A DNA stretch of 64,000 bases from Paraburkholderia phenazinium (GCF_900100735.1 NZ_FNCJ01000002.1:62001-126000), one strand, 5' to 3'; numbered from the stretch's first letter, positions 45,068 through 54,330 are shown. The notes: generated by a model not told the origin, from the sequence alone. Translations and numbers: made by a program.

Positions 45068-45215
45068 CTATCGGTTCTTGGCGACAACCTTACCCTTCGC
45101 ACGGCCTGTTTCGACGTAAGCCAAAGCTTCTTGAGTTGATTCGAACGGGAAAACCCGATCGATCACGGGCCTTATGACACCTGTGTCGATGAGCGTGCCG
45201 ATCTGGTTGGCTGTT
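45068..45215 (-). pseudogene. C-terminal remnant of a zinc-less alcohol dehydrogenase / quinone oxidoreductase
   Basis: Reads NQIGTLIDTGVIRPVIDRVF then PFESTQEALAYVETGRAKGK and VVAKNR stop, the last 45 residues of MDR-type oxidoreductases. The Rossmann and catalytic parts are missing; the aldolase remnant joins at about 45205-45217. Confidence 0.8.
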
Positions 45216-45768
45216 CGCCAGCCGTAGCGCGCACCTGAATCATGCAGGCCACCTCGGAGAAGTACATGGCGACGAAGGCGTCCGCCGGCGTCGCGCCGAC
45301 CGTCAGCAGGCCGTGGTTACGCAGCATCAGGTAAGTGTTGCCTCCGAGGTCATGAACGAGACGCGGCTTCTCTTCTTCATTGAGTGCAATGCCCTCGTAG
45401 TCGTGGTATTCGAGCGACGCCAGCACGCCGAGCGACTGCTGGGACAGCGGCAGCAAACCCGCCTCCTGCGCCGACACCGCAACGCCGTTGACCGAGTGGG
45501 TGTGCATCACGCAAAGGGCGTCTTCGCGCGCCACATGCACGGCGCTATGGATCGTGAAGCCGGCCGGATTGACGTCATACGGCGATTCGGAAACCTTGCG
45601 GCCGTCGAGATCGATCTTGACCAACGACGCGGTGAGCTCGTCGAACATCATGCCGTAAGGGGTAGTCAGGAAATGATGTTCGGGGCCGGGCACGCGTGCC
45701 GAGATATGGGTAAACACCAGGTCGAAAGGCCAAGGCATCTTGAGTCTGAGGTGCGGGGAAATCGTCAT
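45172..45768 (-). pseudogene. Class II aldolase/adducin family gene truncated at both ends
   Basis: 198 codons. It retains THISARVPGPEHHFLTTPYG, GFTIHSAVHVAREDALCVMHTHSVNGVAVSAQ with the zinc-binding HTH, and YLMLRNHGLLTVG. The usual N-terminal helix (AACYRLVALYGW) is absent, and the C terminus after CMIQVRATAGE runs into the alcohol dehydrogenase remnant in another frame, so about 30 residues are missing at each end. It may still fold, but the structure speaks for a deletion scar. Family members are sugar-phosphate aldolases or epimerases. Confidence 0.7.
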
Positions 45769-45837
45769 TCTGGATTTCGACCGTTTGCGAGCGGCGAGTC
45801 TTGGCGACTCGAGTCCGTGAGGGTGTCGCTTGGTTTT

Positions 45838-46386
45838 TTACGTCCGATTGGGGAACGAGGCGTGTCGCAACAGCTTAAGCGCTTCGTGCGCGAGATGGGC
45901 AAAGGCGGCGGTTCGATGCCGTTCCCCGGATTGCTGGCCGCCGATTAAACACAGGTGCGCGAGGCGACCGATAAGGTCCGCATCGACAGACGCCTCGCTT
46001 CGCGAGCGGCAAACCGAGATCGCGAACGAAAGCCGGGTATTGTCGACCCGGCTCTGATATTCGGCCACCAGCGGGTCTCGACGCGCCCACGCCCGGATGG
46101 CGATTTCTCTTCCGGGCCGCTTTTCCTCGGCGATCGCGAGATAACGCGTGAGCACATCCTCCAGACTGGAGCCTTCCGCTGCGTACTCGAGCATGCGGTC
46201 CGTGTAGTCCGACTCCCATTGCGCAAGCAGCGCACGGACAAAGTCCTCGCGGCTGCGGAAATGATGGTAGAACGATCCGCGAGTCACGCTTAAGCGTCGC
46301 GCCAGCCGTTCAGCGGAAACCGCCGAATATCCTTCGTGGTCCAGCGTATCGAACCCAGCGGCAATCCAATGGTCACGCGTCAACAT
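45838..46386 (-). CDS. TetR/AcrR family regulator
   Basis: 182 residues. HTH LTRDHWIAAGFDTLDHEGYS and AERLARRLSVTRGSFYHHFRSREDF at 2-50. The C-terminal ligand domain is of ordinary size. It is divergent from the DJ-1/PfpI gene, and a near-perfect dyad at 46402-46422 just ahead of its start is the probable operator. It may also once have controlled the aldolase/dehydrogenase genes downstream, now broken. Confidence 0.9.
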   Translation of the reverse strand: MLTRDHWIAAGFDTLDHEGYSAVSAERLARRLSVTRGSFYHHFRSREDFVRALLAQWESDYTDRMLEYAAEGSSLEDVLTRYLAIAEEKRPGREIAIRAWARRDPLVAEYQSRVDNTRLSFAISVCRSRSEASVDADLIGRLAHLCLIGGQQSGERHRTAAFAHLAHEALKLLRHASFPNRT

Positions 46387-46401
46387 TCGCTTTACCCCGA
46401 A

Positions 46402-46422
46402 AACGTACAGCCTGTGTATGTT
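46402..46422. promoter_or_regulatory. TetR operator candidate
   Basis: AACGTACA and TGTATGTT arms (7 of 8 matching) with a 5-base spacer, 16 bases before the TetR start. TACA/TGTA cores are typical for this family. Confidence 0.55.
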
Positions 46423-46501
46423 ACTGCTTGCGTCGCTAGACTGTGGCTTCGTTCATTTTCCCTTCCTTCAGCGGAAACGCCAAGGATCAATGGAGCCGCC
46501 A

Positions 46502-47092
46502 ATGAAGAAAATTGCGCTTGTCGCTTTTGATCAATTCACCGACATCGACCTGTTTTTGATGTGGGATATTCTTGGCCGCAACCAGCACGATTGGCAAGTT
46601 CGCATCCTGGGCAAGCAAAGGGAGCTTCGATCCGCGCATGGCTTGGCCATCAGCACTCACGGTTCACTTGCTGAGGCGAATCAAGCCGATGTTGTATTGT
46701 TCGCGAGCGGCAAGGAAGGCGTGCCAGCCGCGATCTCGGATAACGCCTTCATGGGAGCATTTCAGCTGGACCCGAGCCGCCAGTTGCTTGGCTCCATCTG
46801 CGCTGGTGCGTTCATTCTCGAACGATTGGGCTTGTTGCCGGAGCGCCGTGCCACGACACACCCCGACGCGCGCACTGCACTGCGCGCTGCTGGAGTGGAG
46901 CCCGATGACCGGCCGTTTATGAGCGTTGGAAACGTCGCAACCGCTGGGGGCTGTCTTGCCGCCCTATACCTGGTTGGCTGGATTGTCGAACGTCTATTCG
47001 GCGCGGAAAAAAGGCGGGAAACGCTGCAGCCGGTACTCCCGGCAGGACAGTACGACGTGTACGAACAATTGATCGCATCGAGCATACGATAA
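46502..47092 (+). CDS. DJ-1/PfpI family protein
   Basis: 196 residues from the ATG giving MKKIALVAFDQFTDIDLFLM, with GGAG upstream. Glutamine-amidotransferase-like fold; the nucleophile Cys100 sits in the elbow GSICAGAFIL. The acidic residue near 16 corresponds to the site that tunes the Cys in DJ-1 relatives. Such proteins include isonitrile hydratase and glyoxalase/deglycase-like enzymes; isonitrile-hydratase-like is the closest impression. Probably regulated by the divergent TetR. Confidence 0.88.
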   Translation: MKKIALVAFDQFTDIDLFLMWDILGRNQHDWQVRILGKQRELRSAHGLAISTHGSLAEANQADVVLFASGKEGVPAAISDNAFMGAFQLDPSRQLLGSICAGAFILERLGLLPERRATTHPDARTALRAAGVEPDDRPFMSVGNVATAGGCLAALYLVGWIVERLFGAEKRRETLQPVLPAGQYDVYEQLIASSIR

Positions 47093-47136
47093 GGCATCGA
47101 CCAGGGCGCCGCCGGCTAAAGCAGATGAGAGGCCGA

Positions 47137-47580
47137 CTACGAACCGTGGTGGTAAAACACGGACCAGTCGCCGAAAAAGCGGCCGTCGAAGGCAATCATG
47201 CCGTCTTCGAGGTCAATCGACACTTCATATTGTGGACCGAGCGAGCCAGTGCGGCCCACTTCCGGCTCGAAATCCGGAAAGAAGAGTTGTGCGATCGCGG
47301 GATCTTCGAAGCCGAGGTACAGATGCGCTCCGTAAGCGGTGCGCACATAGCGCAGCGGACCGATCGCCGGACCCTGGAAACCGAGCGCGCCCATTTTCGC
47401 GTCCAGACTGTCGCGGCCGTGAAAGAGCCCGAGATAGGTGCCCCGCGTGACGGCGTCCATCGAGCCGTGCAGGGGCAGCGCGCGGCCATCTCGACAGTAA
47501 AAGCAAGACTGCAACCTGGACGGCCCCGCGTCATGCCGGGCCACCTTGTCGACTGGCTCGGTTAAGGTGTAAGCGAGCAT
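47137..47580 (-). CDS. Hypothetical protein (beta-rich, unknown function)
   Basis: 147 residues from an ATG preceded by AAAGGAGG, an excellent ribosome binding site. It has no signal peptide. A Cys pair (CFYCRDGRALPLHG) lies near 27-40. The rest is beta-strand-like with many aromatics (GFQGPAIGPLRYVRTAYGAHLYLGFEDPAIAQLFF). No family recognised. Confidence 0.75.
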   Translation of the reverse strand: MLAYTLTEPVDKVARHDAGPSRLQSCFYCRDGRALPLHGSMDAVTRGTYLGLFHGRDSLDAKMGALGFQGPAIGPLRYVRTAYGAHLYLGFEDPAIAQLFFPDFEPEVGRTGSLGPQYEVSIDLEDGMIAFDGRFFGDWSVFYHHGS

Positions 47581-47993
47581 CTATCCTCCTTTGTCCGGTG
47601 TGCGATGCCTGGCAGTGGCCCTTGCAGCGTTCCGTCGTTTTATTCTGATGAACGCGTACAGCTCATCAATTAGTTATGCAAAATGTATAAAAAACGGAAA
47701 GTGCCAAAGAACATTGCCGCTGGCTGTTGGAGTGAAAGCACACCTATAATAGCGACCGCTACGACAGGGGCAGCGATGTTGCTGCTGGTGCCCGCTCTTT
47801 CTATGCACTTACGCTGTACTCGTTGCACTTGAAATGCTCTACACTCAAAACAGGTTAAATGCATAACCTGTTTTGAGTGTAGAGCATTTCGCTTGGCCTA
47901 TCAAGCCGATTGCCCGCGCAAAACAGTCACTGCGTAGCGACTTCCAATCTTTATGCTCGACGCATAACGCACAACTTCCTGGGAAGCGGAGCC
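47581..47993. other. Intergenic region containing a long inverted repeat
   Basis: About 410 bases, AT-rich around 47660-47700 and 47740. It contains the 60-bp inverted repeat at 47831-47890 and must hold promoters for the hypothetical gene on the left and the tandem-HTH regulator on the right. Confidence 0.5.
47831..47890. repeat. 60-bp inverted repeat with perfect 27-bp arms
   Basis: The left arm 47831-47857 (starting GAAATGCTCTACACTC) is exactly complementary to 47864-47890, with a 6-base spacer. The centre reads ACAGGTTA-N6-TAACCTGT, an operator-like core. The arms are much longer than needed for a dimeric regulator. It lies about 100 bases upstream of the tandem-HTH regulator. RNA from either strand would form a near-perfect 27-bp hairpin. 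Confidence 0.9.
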
Positions 47994-48848
47994 TTGAGTA
48001 ACCTCGCCCAACACGTCCGGCTACTGATGCGCCAGAACGGAATAACGAGTGTCAACGAATTGTCGAAGCGTAGCGGCATAACGCTCTCAACCCTCCAGGC
48101 GCTCGTCAATGGCACCTCGAATCCGCGGCCTTCGACTCTCCGAGTGCTGGCGGACTTTTTCTGCGTGAGCCCCAGGGGTTTGATTTCCGATCTCTCGGGA
48201 ACGGATACCGGGCCAGTTTCGTTTGAGTCCACTTCGGAAGTGCTGAGATTTCTGATTGACGACGTTTGTATCAGTGAGCGCGAATTGTCGAGACTCACCG
48301 GCGTCTCACAGAAGATCATCAACAATATCCTGCTTGGCCGCACGCATACGCCGACCGACGCATCGCTGATACCGATCGCCGAATTTTTCTCGGTTTCCCT
48401 CGAGCAACTGAGGGCCGAAGAGAAACTCGATATGTACAGACGCAAAGGCGAGAACAACGAGCATCGGCTGCAGAACTATCACATTCCGCTGATTCCATGG
48501 AGCCGTTTGCTCCTGCTGCCCGAATCCTTGGCGGATGGTTCGCTCGATCAGGTGCGTACCAAGTTCTCCGAACCTGAACTGTTTGCCACGAAGGTGGGAA
48601 ATTTTCGCGCGATGGAGCCGCTCGTTCGACCGGATGATTTGCTGATCGTCGACTACCAGGCTAGTTTTTCAAGCGGCGACCTGTTCCTGATCCAGACGAT
48701 TGACCGTGAGGTCGTCGTCGGGAACTACGCCAGGAAGCAGCAAACCGAAGTCATCCATTTTTCGGCCCCCAAGTTTGAATCCATGCCTCTATTGCAGGGG
48801 CGATATCGCAAGCTTGGCCTCGTCAAGGAGATCCGCCGCGATGATTGA
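47994..48848 (+). CDS. Tandem-HTH XRE regulator with a S24-peptidase-like domain
   Basis: 284 residues from a TTG at 47994 with AGCGGAG upstream; an earlier in-frame start is less likely. The first XRE HTH is at about 1-60 (NELSKRSGITLSTLQALVNG), the second about 75-130 (RELSRLTGVSQKIINNILLGR). A LexA/CI-like S24 fold follows at about 160-275 (FRAMEPLVRPDDLLIVD...SGDLFLIQTI). The residue expected to be the nucleophilic Ser in DSMEP is Ala, so no self-cleavage is expected. It is probably autoregulated through the upstream inverted repeat. Its 3' end overlaps the methyltransferase start by 8 bases. Confidence 0.85.
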   Translation: MSNLAQHVRLLMRQNGITSVNELSKRSGITLSTLQALVNGTSNPRPSTLRVLADFFCVSPRGLISDLSGTDTGPVSFESTSEVLRFLIDDVCISERELSRLTGVSQKIINNILLGRTHTPTDASLIPIAEFFSVSLEQLRAEEKLDMYRRKGENNEHRLQNYHIPLIPWSRLLLLPESLADGSLDQVRTKFSEPELFATKVGNFRAMEPLVRPDDLLIVDYQASFSSGDLFLIQTIDREVVVGNYARKQQTEVIHFSAPKFESMPLLQGRYRKLGLVKEIRRDD

Positions 48849-49626
48849 ATGGGATGCTACTCAATACCACGCTTTCATAGCCGAGCGTGTGCGGCCTAAC
48901 GATGACCTGATCGCGAAGCTTCGAGGCGACCCGAAGCAGATCGCCGACCTGGGGTGTGGCGCCGGCGACTGTTCGACCCTCGCACTTCGCAGGCGCTATC
49001 CGGACGCAAGGATCTGCGCAATCGATTCTTCCGCTTCTCTGATCGAGGAGGCCCGCCGCAAAGAAGCGGCGGCCAACATCGATTGGCGCACGGGTCATAT
49101 TGAAACCTTCGACGCCGATGAAACGCTCGATCTGATTTACCTCGGATCGTCATTCCAGTGGGTGCCCAATCACGCGGAGCAACTGGCACGCCTCGCCAAG
49201 CTTCTGTCGGCAGGTGGCACACTGGCAATACAGATGCCGAACATGTTCCACACGCCGTTTTACACATCGATCCTTAAGGTTGCCGAAGCGCCCGACTGGA
49301 GGAGCCGCCTGCAGGGGAAACTGCGGCAAGCTCCGGTCCTGGCAGCCAACGAGTATGCAGCCATCCTGGGCTCGCTGGGCGTGACATACGAAGTATGGGC
49401 ATCAACATACGAGCAGCGGTTTTCCGGCGTGGACGGACTCGTCGAATGGGCTAAAGGCGCGCCGCTCCGGCCGATAAGCAGCCTGCTCGATCAAATATCG
49501 TTCGACGCGTTCTGCGACCTCTATGCCGGCCAACTGGCGCACCACTACAAAAACAATGATGGCTCGTGCACGCTCCCGTTCGAGAGACTGTTTATTGTCG
49601 CGCGCCGCCAGGCTTTGAACGCTTAA
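48841..49626 (+). CDS. Trans-aconitate 2-methyltransferase-like protein (Tam family)
   Basis: 261 residues from an ATG with AAGGAG upstream, overlapping the regulator gene by 8 bases. The SAM-binding motif is IADLGCGAGDCSTLAL near 34-45, then ICAIDSSASLIEEAR, LDLIYLGSSFQWVPNH and GGTLAIQMPN. The C terminus PFERLFIVARR matches Tam closely. The family methylates trans-aconitate or related tricarboxylates, disposing of a spontaneous inhibitor of aconitase. Linkage to an S24-like regulator is not the usual context. Confidence 0.85.
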   Translation: MIEWDATQYHAFIAERVRPNDDLIAKLRGDPKQIADLGCGAGDCSTLALRRRYPDARICAIDSSASLIEEARRKEAAANIDWRTGHIETFDADETLDLIYLGSSFQWVPNHAEQLARLAKLLSAGGTLAIQMPNMFHTPFYTSILKVAEAPDWRSRLQGKLRQAPVLAANEYAAILGSLGVTYEVWASTYEQRFSGVDGLVEWAKGAPLRPISSLLDQISFDAFCDLYAGQLAHHYKNNDGSCTLPFERLFIVARRQALNA

Positions 49627-49720
49627 GCCGTGATCGAGCGCGCCGCCGTCACTGTGTGCAAGTGTGGTGGACGGCGCGAACGATCCGCCGCCCACACCCG
49701 TGTTCGATCTTCTCCCGTGC

Positions 49721-50686
49721 TTATACAGCCAGCGAGAACGGATTGAAATTCGTGTAATAGTCGTACACGTCCACGCCTTCGCGCTTCTTCAGCAGGTGCG
49801 AGGTGACATACAGCAACGGCGTGGCAACCACCTCCCACATCACCTTGACGACCACCATCAAAAACTGCAGCTTGATCAGGTCAATGACGGCCAGATTGTG
49901 ATGGAAGGCGATGAAGCTGCAGACGTATGAGTAAACGAACTCGGCACACAGTGTCGAGACGATCGTTCTCAGCCAGAGGTTTTTCCCGTTGAACTTGATT
50001 TTCAGCTTGGCCAGAATGACGCCATTGATCGTGAAGCCAGCAATCATCCCGATCACATTGCCGATGATCATTCGCCATTGTTGATCCATCACCGTCCGAT
50101 AGGAGTGTTCGTCAACGAACGAGGCGGGCTGCATCGACATGACCAGACTGGTCAGAATTCCAATCGAGATGTGGGAAACGATGCAGATCCATAAGGTCTG
50201 GCGCAACCTTGCATAGCCGTAAACCTCTTGTATGAGGTCGGCCATAAAATAAATGACGGGGAAGATAACGATTCCGCCGGGCAAGACGACGTTGACGCCG
50301 AAGAAGCTCGCAGATAGAAATCGATGCCCTAGCAGCGCGCAGAAGCACCACACCACTACGGTCAGTGCGACGAGGTAGGGGTAGAAAGCATACAGCGGCT
50401 TGTTGGCCCGTTGATAGCGGCCGAGAACATCGTGGTCGATATCGCCGTTCCTGAGAATGCTATCGCGCTGCACGACGGAGGTGATTTCGACCAGATCGTC
50501 GTAGTCGAAATTCTTTCTCAGGCTATTGTCGAGCAGGATATCTTTTGCCGCCTTACGGAAGACTTTCCCAGCCCTTTTGTTTCGAAGCGAGTACTTAACG
50601 ACGGTCTCGCGTTCCTCCGACATTTCATATCCGCAGATCTTGTATGGCTTGGCGTGGAATGCTTCAAAGAGTGTTTGTATCAGCAC
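49721..50686 (-). CDS. VUT family (queuosine-precursor-transporter-like) protein with an N-terminal extension
   Basis: 321 residues from a GTG with GGGGAG upstream. The C-terminal 210 residues are a six-helix VUT/YhhQ transporter with GIVIFPVIYFMADLIQEVYGY and the conserved helical continuation. The first 105 residues are a soluble, basic extension (EERETVVKYSLRNKRAGKVF ... DYDDLVEITSVV) with no family I recognise; standard members begin at the transporter domain. It would import 7-cyano-7-deazaguanine or a similar base for tRNA queuosine. No queuosine genes are nearby. Confidence 0.85.
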   Translation of the reverse strand: MLIQTLFEAFHAKPYKICGYEMSEERETVVKYSLRNKRAGKVFRKAAKDILLDNSLRKNFDYDDLVEITSVVQRDSILRNGDIDHDVLGRYQRANKPLYAFYPYLVALTVVVWCFCALLGHRFLSASFFGVNVVLPGGIVIFPVIYFMADLIQEVYGYARLRQTLWICIVSHISIGILTSLVMSMQPASFVDEHSYRTVMDQQWRMIIGNVIGMIAGFTINGVILAKLKIKFNGKNLWLRTIVSTLCAEFVYSYVCSFIAFHHNLAVIDLIKLQFLMVVVKVMWEVVATPLLYVTSHLLKKREGVDVYDYYTNFNPFSLAV

Positions 50687-51300
50687 GGCTCTCCCCAGGA
50701 GTCAGGAATCGGAATGAAATAATTTTTTGAATGGCGACGTCGATTTAAGTATCGATCAATGCGAGATCCGACCAACTCCCCGGATAGTCTCTTGATGCAA
50801 AAGAATCCGAACCTAGCAAGATTGATAGCTTGAAATATGTCGAAGAATCCTATTCCCGATGCATCGCAGTTGAAGCAGGGCTCACCGCCGATCCGAGAGA
50901 TCTCAGCCTGGCCATCTACAGATATTCGCCGACGTTTTAATGGGGACGTTCGAATGTCGGTTCGCGGCTAATCCAGGTGGACGCCTCCGACCCTCAATTC
51001 GCCGTCAAGCGCGCGTGATGTTTCCAGGCACTGAAGGTTGTTAGATGGACGCGCGCGACTATACTTCAATCGTCTGACGAGATTGGGCCAGTGTTGGCAT
51101 CGCGGGGAGAACCTGGCATGCGTTTTCAATCAAGGCTTCACCACGGCCAGGCCTGGTCACAGTCTTGGCCTCACGCCGGGCCTCACATAGAACCGCACGG
51201 GCTGCCCAAGGGCGTGCGCCCCCGCGGTCACACCGTGGCGACGTCGGCAAGGGCGAGATCGTTGCCCTGGAGCGGCCGCTGGCTCCGTGAAGAGCCGCGC
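50687..51300. other. Intergenic region
   Basis: About 610 bases. The last 210 can be read in-frame with the next gene but give an Arg/Pro/His-rich stretch without domain character. No other gene is seen; promoters for both neighbours are expected here. Confidence 0.4.
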
Positions 51301-53562
51301 GTGAGCGTGCAGAGCGATCCGCTCAATCGTCGCGTGCTGGTGATCAATGACAATGTTGCGACTCACCAGAACTTCCGCAAGATTCTCACTCGCCCCCTGG
51401 GCAGCGAAACTGCGCTGAGCGCGAGCCAGGCGTCGTCGTTCGGCGAGCTTCCAGCCGCACGCGCGGCGTTTGAGATGGATTCCGTCTATCAGGGCCAGGA
51501 AGCGCTGGAGCGGGTCTTGCGCGCGTTGGCGGAGAACAAGCCGTATGCAATGGTCTTTGTTGACATGCACATGCTGTCCGGGTGGGACAGCCTTCAGACG
51601 ATCGAGCGACTCTGGCAAGTGGATCCGAAGTTGCAGTTTGCCTTATGCAACGCGCATACAGACTACCCTTGGGGGACCTTGACCAGGCGCCTGGGCGCAG
51701 ACGACCGGCTGCTCATTCTCAAGAAGCCATTGAACAACATCGAGATCCGCCAGGCGGCCAGCGTGCTGACCAGGAAGTGGCAGATGACGAAAGAGGCAGC
51801 CCTCAAGACAAGCGAGCTTGAAGAGGTGGTCGAGGAAAGACTTAAAGCGCTTGCTGAAGCCAACCTCATCGTCCAGAACAGTCCAGTCATTCTTTATCGT
51901 CTGCGTGGCGAGCCTTCGTTTCCGCTCATCTACATATCGCACGAGATCACCAGGTTCGGCCACGAGCGCGCTGCGTTGCTCGCCTCGCCCGCGTGGGCCA
52001 ATGAGCTTGTCGAACCGGACGACCATGCCAAGGTTGACGAGGCACTGGCGCGCGTGCTGGAAAAGAACGCCGCAGGCGTCGCAATCGAATTCCGCTTGCG
52101 CACTGGCGACGGCGCTTGCCGCTGGGTCGAGAATCGCTACGTCCCGGTCCGCGATAAGGATGGACGGCTAATCGAAGTTGAAGGGGTGATCATCGACATT
52201 ACCGAGCGCAAGGCCGCGGAGGAAAAGATTGCGCGGCTCGCTCGAACCGATGCGCTGACGGGTTTGGCGAATCGGGCCCGCTTCCTCGCGCAGATGCGTC
52301 AGGCTTTCGCTGCGGCCCAACACGGCACGATGCCGTTCGCGATTCTTCTTGTCGATCTCGACCACCTCAAGCTGGTCAATGACAGACTGGGCTATCCGAT
52401 CGGCGACCTGTTGCTTCGAGAGGTGGCGGCGCGTCTTAGGAACTGCACTCGCGAAAGCGACCTGGTTGCCCGGTTCGGCGGCGACGCGTTTGCCGTGCTG
52501 CAGGGCGAGATGGCCGAGCCGGCGTACGCCGGGATACTGGCTGCCAAGCTCCAAACGGCACTGGCAGCGCCCTATTTGCTCAATGGCAACGATGTGCGTC
52601 TCTCGGCGAGCATTGGCATCCGTGCGTATGTCCAGGGTGACAGCGGCGCAGATGCCATGCTGACGCAGGCCGAATTGGCGCTCCACCGTGCGAAGCAAAC
52701 GGGCGGCAACCGGCATCACTTTCACTCTGACGAACTCGATCAGGCGATACTCGAACGTCTCGCACTCGCTGACGACTTGAGAGGAGCGATCGAGCGAGGC
52801 GAGGTGGAACTGCAGTACCAGCCCGAAGTCGAGTTGTCCTCCGGAAACATTCTCGGCATGGAAGGGCTGGTCCGCTGGCATCACCCGGCGCGGGGCCTGA
52901 TTTCCCCCGGTGTGTTCATTCCGATCGCCGAAAGGGACGGCACCATGGCGGCGCTTGGGCACTGGGTGCTGGACCAGGCATGCCAGCAAATGAGAGCGTG
53001 GCGCGACGAGGGGGTGGCCCCGTTGATGATCGCAATCAATCTGTCGCTGTTCGAGCTCAGGAACGCTGAAGCGTTTGTGCGCGATGTCACGGAAACCGCC
53101 GCGAAGTGGCGTCTCGCGCCCGCTGTTCTGGAATTCGACGTGACTGAGGCGACACTGGCGAGGCTGTCGTGGGCACACAGCGACATACTTCCGCAGCTAC
53201 ATGCGCTCGGCGCGAAGATCGCTATCGACGATTTCGGTAGCGAGTACGCGTCATTTGAATACGTCAAGGATTACCGCGTGAACCATCTCAAGATCGCGCA
53301 ATCGCTGATCCGCCGGTCTACCAACGATCCCGAGTGTGCGGCGACGATTCGTGCCATCGTCAAATTTGCGCACAGTATCGGGATCGGGGTCATTGCCCAA
53401 GGTGTGGAGACCGAGCAACAACGTGCGCTGCTGGCCTCGACGAATCGGGCGACGAGCGCGCAAGGCTTCCGTTTCAGCGAAGCGGTGGGGGCCGCTCGAG
53501 CCAGCGAGCTCCTGCGCCGAGGCCACATTGCGCCGTGCGCGGGGCCTATCGCGGAAGAGTAG
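51301..53562 (+). CDS. Receiver-PAS-GGDEF-EAL signalling protein with degenerate catalytic motifs
   Basis: 753 residues from a GTG with GAAGAG 6 bases upstream (VSVQSDPLNRRVLVIND). The receiver domain is at about 8-165, with phospho-acceptor in FVDMHMLSGWD and Lys in LILKKPL. A coiled linker, a PAS domain (about 190-310) and GGDEF (about 315-480) follow; the GGDEF loop reads GGDAF at about 393, so diguanylate cyclase activity is doubtful. In the EAL domain (about 490-745) EAL is EGL at 521, DDFGS is kept, and EGVE reads QGVE. Residual phosphodiesterase activity or a c-di-GMP binding role is possible. Confidence 0.88.
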   Translation: MSVQSDPLNRRVLVINDNVATHQNFRKILTRPLGSETALSASQASSFGELPAARAAFEMDSVYQGQEALERVLRALAENKPYAMVFVDMHMLSGWDSLQTIERLWQVDPKLQFALCNAHTDYPWGTLTRRLGADDRLLILKKPLNNIEIRQAASVLTRKWQMTKEAALKTSELEEVVEERLKALAEANLIVQNSPVILYRLRGEPSFPLIYISHEITRFGHERAALLASPAWANELVEPDDHAKVDEALARVLEKNAAGVAIEFRLRTGDGACRWVENRYVPVRDKDGRLIEVEGVIIDITERKAAEEKIARLARTDALTGLANRARFLAQMRQAFAAAQHGTMPFAILLVDLDHLKLVNDRLGYPIGDLLLREVAARLRNCTRESDLVARFGGDAFAVLQGEMAEPAYAGILAAKLQTALAAPYLLNGNDVRLSASIGIRAYVQGDSGADAMLTQAELALHRAKQTGGNRHHFHSDELDQAILERLALADDLRGAIERGEVELQYQPEVELSSGNILGMEGLVRWHHPARGLISPGVFIPIAERDGTMAALGHWVLDQACQQMRAWRDEGVAPLMIAINLSLFELRNAEAFVRDVTETAAKWRLAPAVLEFDVTEATLARLSWAHSDILPQLHALGAKIAIDDFGSEYASFEYVKDYRVNHLKIAQSLIRRSTNDPECAATIRAIVKFAHSIGIGVIAQGVETEQQRALLASTNRATSAQGFRFSEAVGAARASELLRRGHIAPCAGPIAEE

Positions 53563-53715
53563 GCGTGCGCACAATCCTCTGTGTAGCTTAGCAATCAGCC
53601 AGCCCGGAGCTCGCCAGGCCAAACGCGAACGGCTTGGCTAGTCTGTTCCACGAGTTCATCTGCGCGATCACTAACCTGCGACGTTGTTGCGAGCAGCCGA
53701 ACGTAAAGCTCCAGG

Positions 53716-54030
53716 TTACTCGTCCGAGAGAATCTCGTGCGAGACGTTGTCAACCACGACGGGGCTTTCAAAGTACGTGACCGAAGGATCCGAACCGTAC
53801 TTCTCCCGTGCTAAAGCCCTCCAGCTGTCGGTGTACACCGCCTCAGCTTCGGCGCGGGAGTTCCAGAGATAGATTCCGCCGCCTGCGCTCCCGTCTTGCG
53901 ACAGGACATAGTACTTACGGAGAAGACCCGCTACGCCCAGATATTTCGGAGCTGTACTCAGGAAGAGCTTTTGTGCCTCTTCCCGTGTAATCGGCTTTGG
54001 CAACTGAAATGATGTGATGACAGTGATCAT
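53716..54030 (-). CDS. YdhR-like small monooxygenase-fold protein
   Basis: 104 residues from the ATG giving MITVITSFQLPKPITREEAQ; a start four codons earlier is possible. It contains APKYLGVAGLLRKYYVLSQDGSAGGGIYLWNSRAEAEAVY, typical of YdhR-type dimeric alpha+beta barrels related to antibiotic-biosynthesis monooxygenases. Function in bacteria is mostly unproven. Confidence 0.8.
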   Translation of the reverse strand: MITVITSFQLPKPITREEAQKLFLSTAPKYLGVAGLLRKYYVLSQDGSAGGGIYLWNSRAEAEAVYTDSWRALAREKYGSDPSVTYFESPVVVDNVSHEILSDE

Positions 54031-54330
54031 TGGATTTCTCACTTCGTTGTGGAGACGGTTAGATATCTTGCCCTTGATGCCCGCGGCTTTAACGCGGACG
54101 TTATGTGTTAAATAGTAACGACCGTCGAGAATTCATGCTTCCATACCGACCGATCGTTTCCGGTCGCGCGCCACTCAATGCGATTAGCATATTTCGTCGG
54201 AGGCGCTTCATCAGAACAAGCCTGACGCGTACGCGCGCCTCGCTGCGCCTGTTAAGGAGATCTTTCCCCGGGATCTGGCTGAAGGGTTTCGCGACTATGT
54301 ATCTCTTCCTGCCGAGGAGGATTTCGCCCC

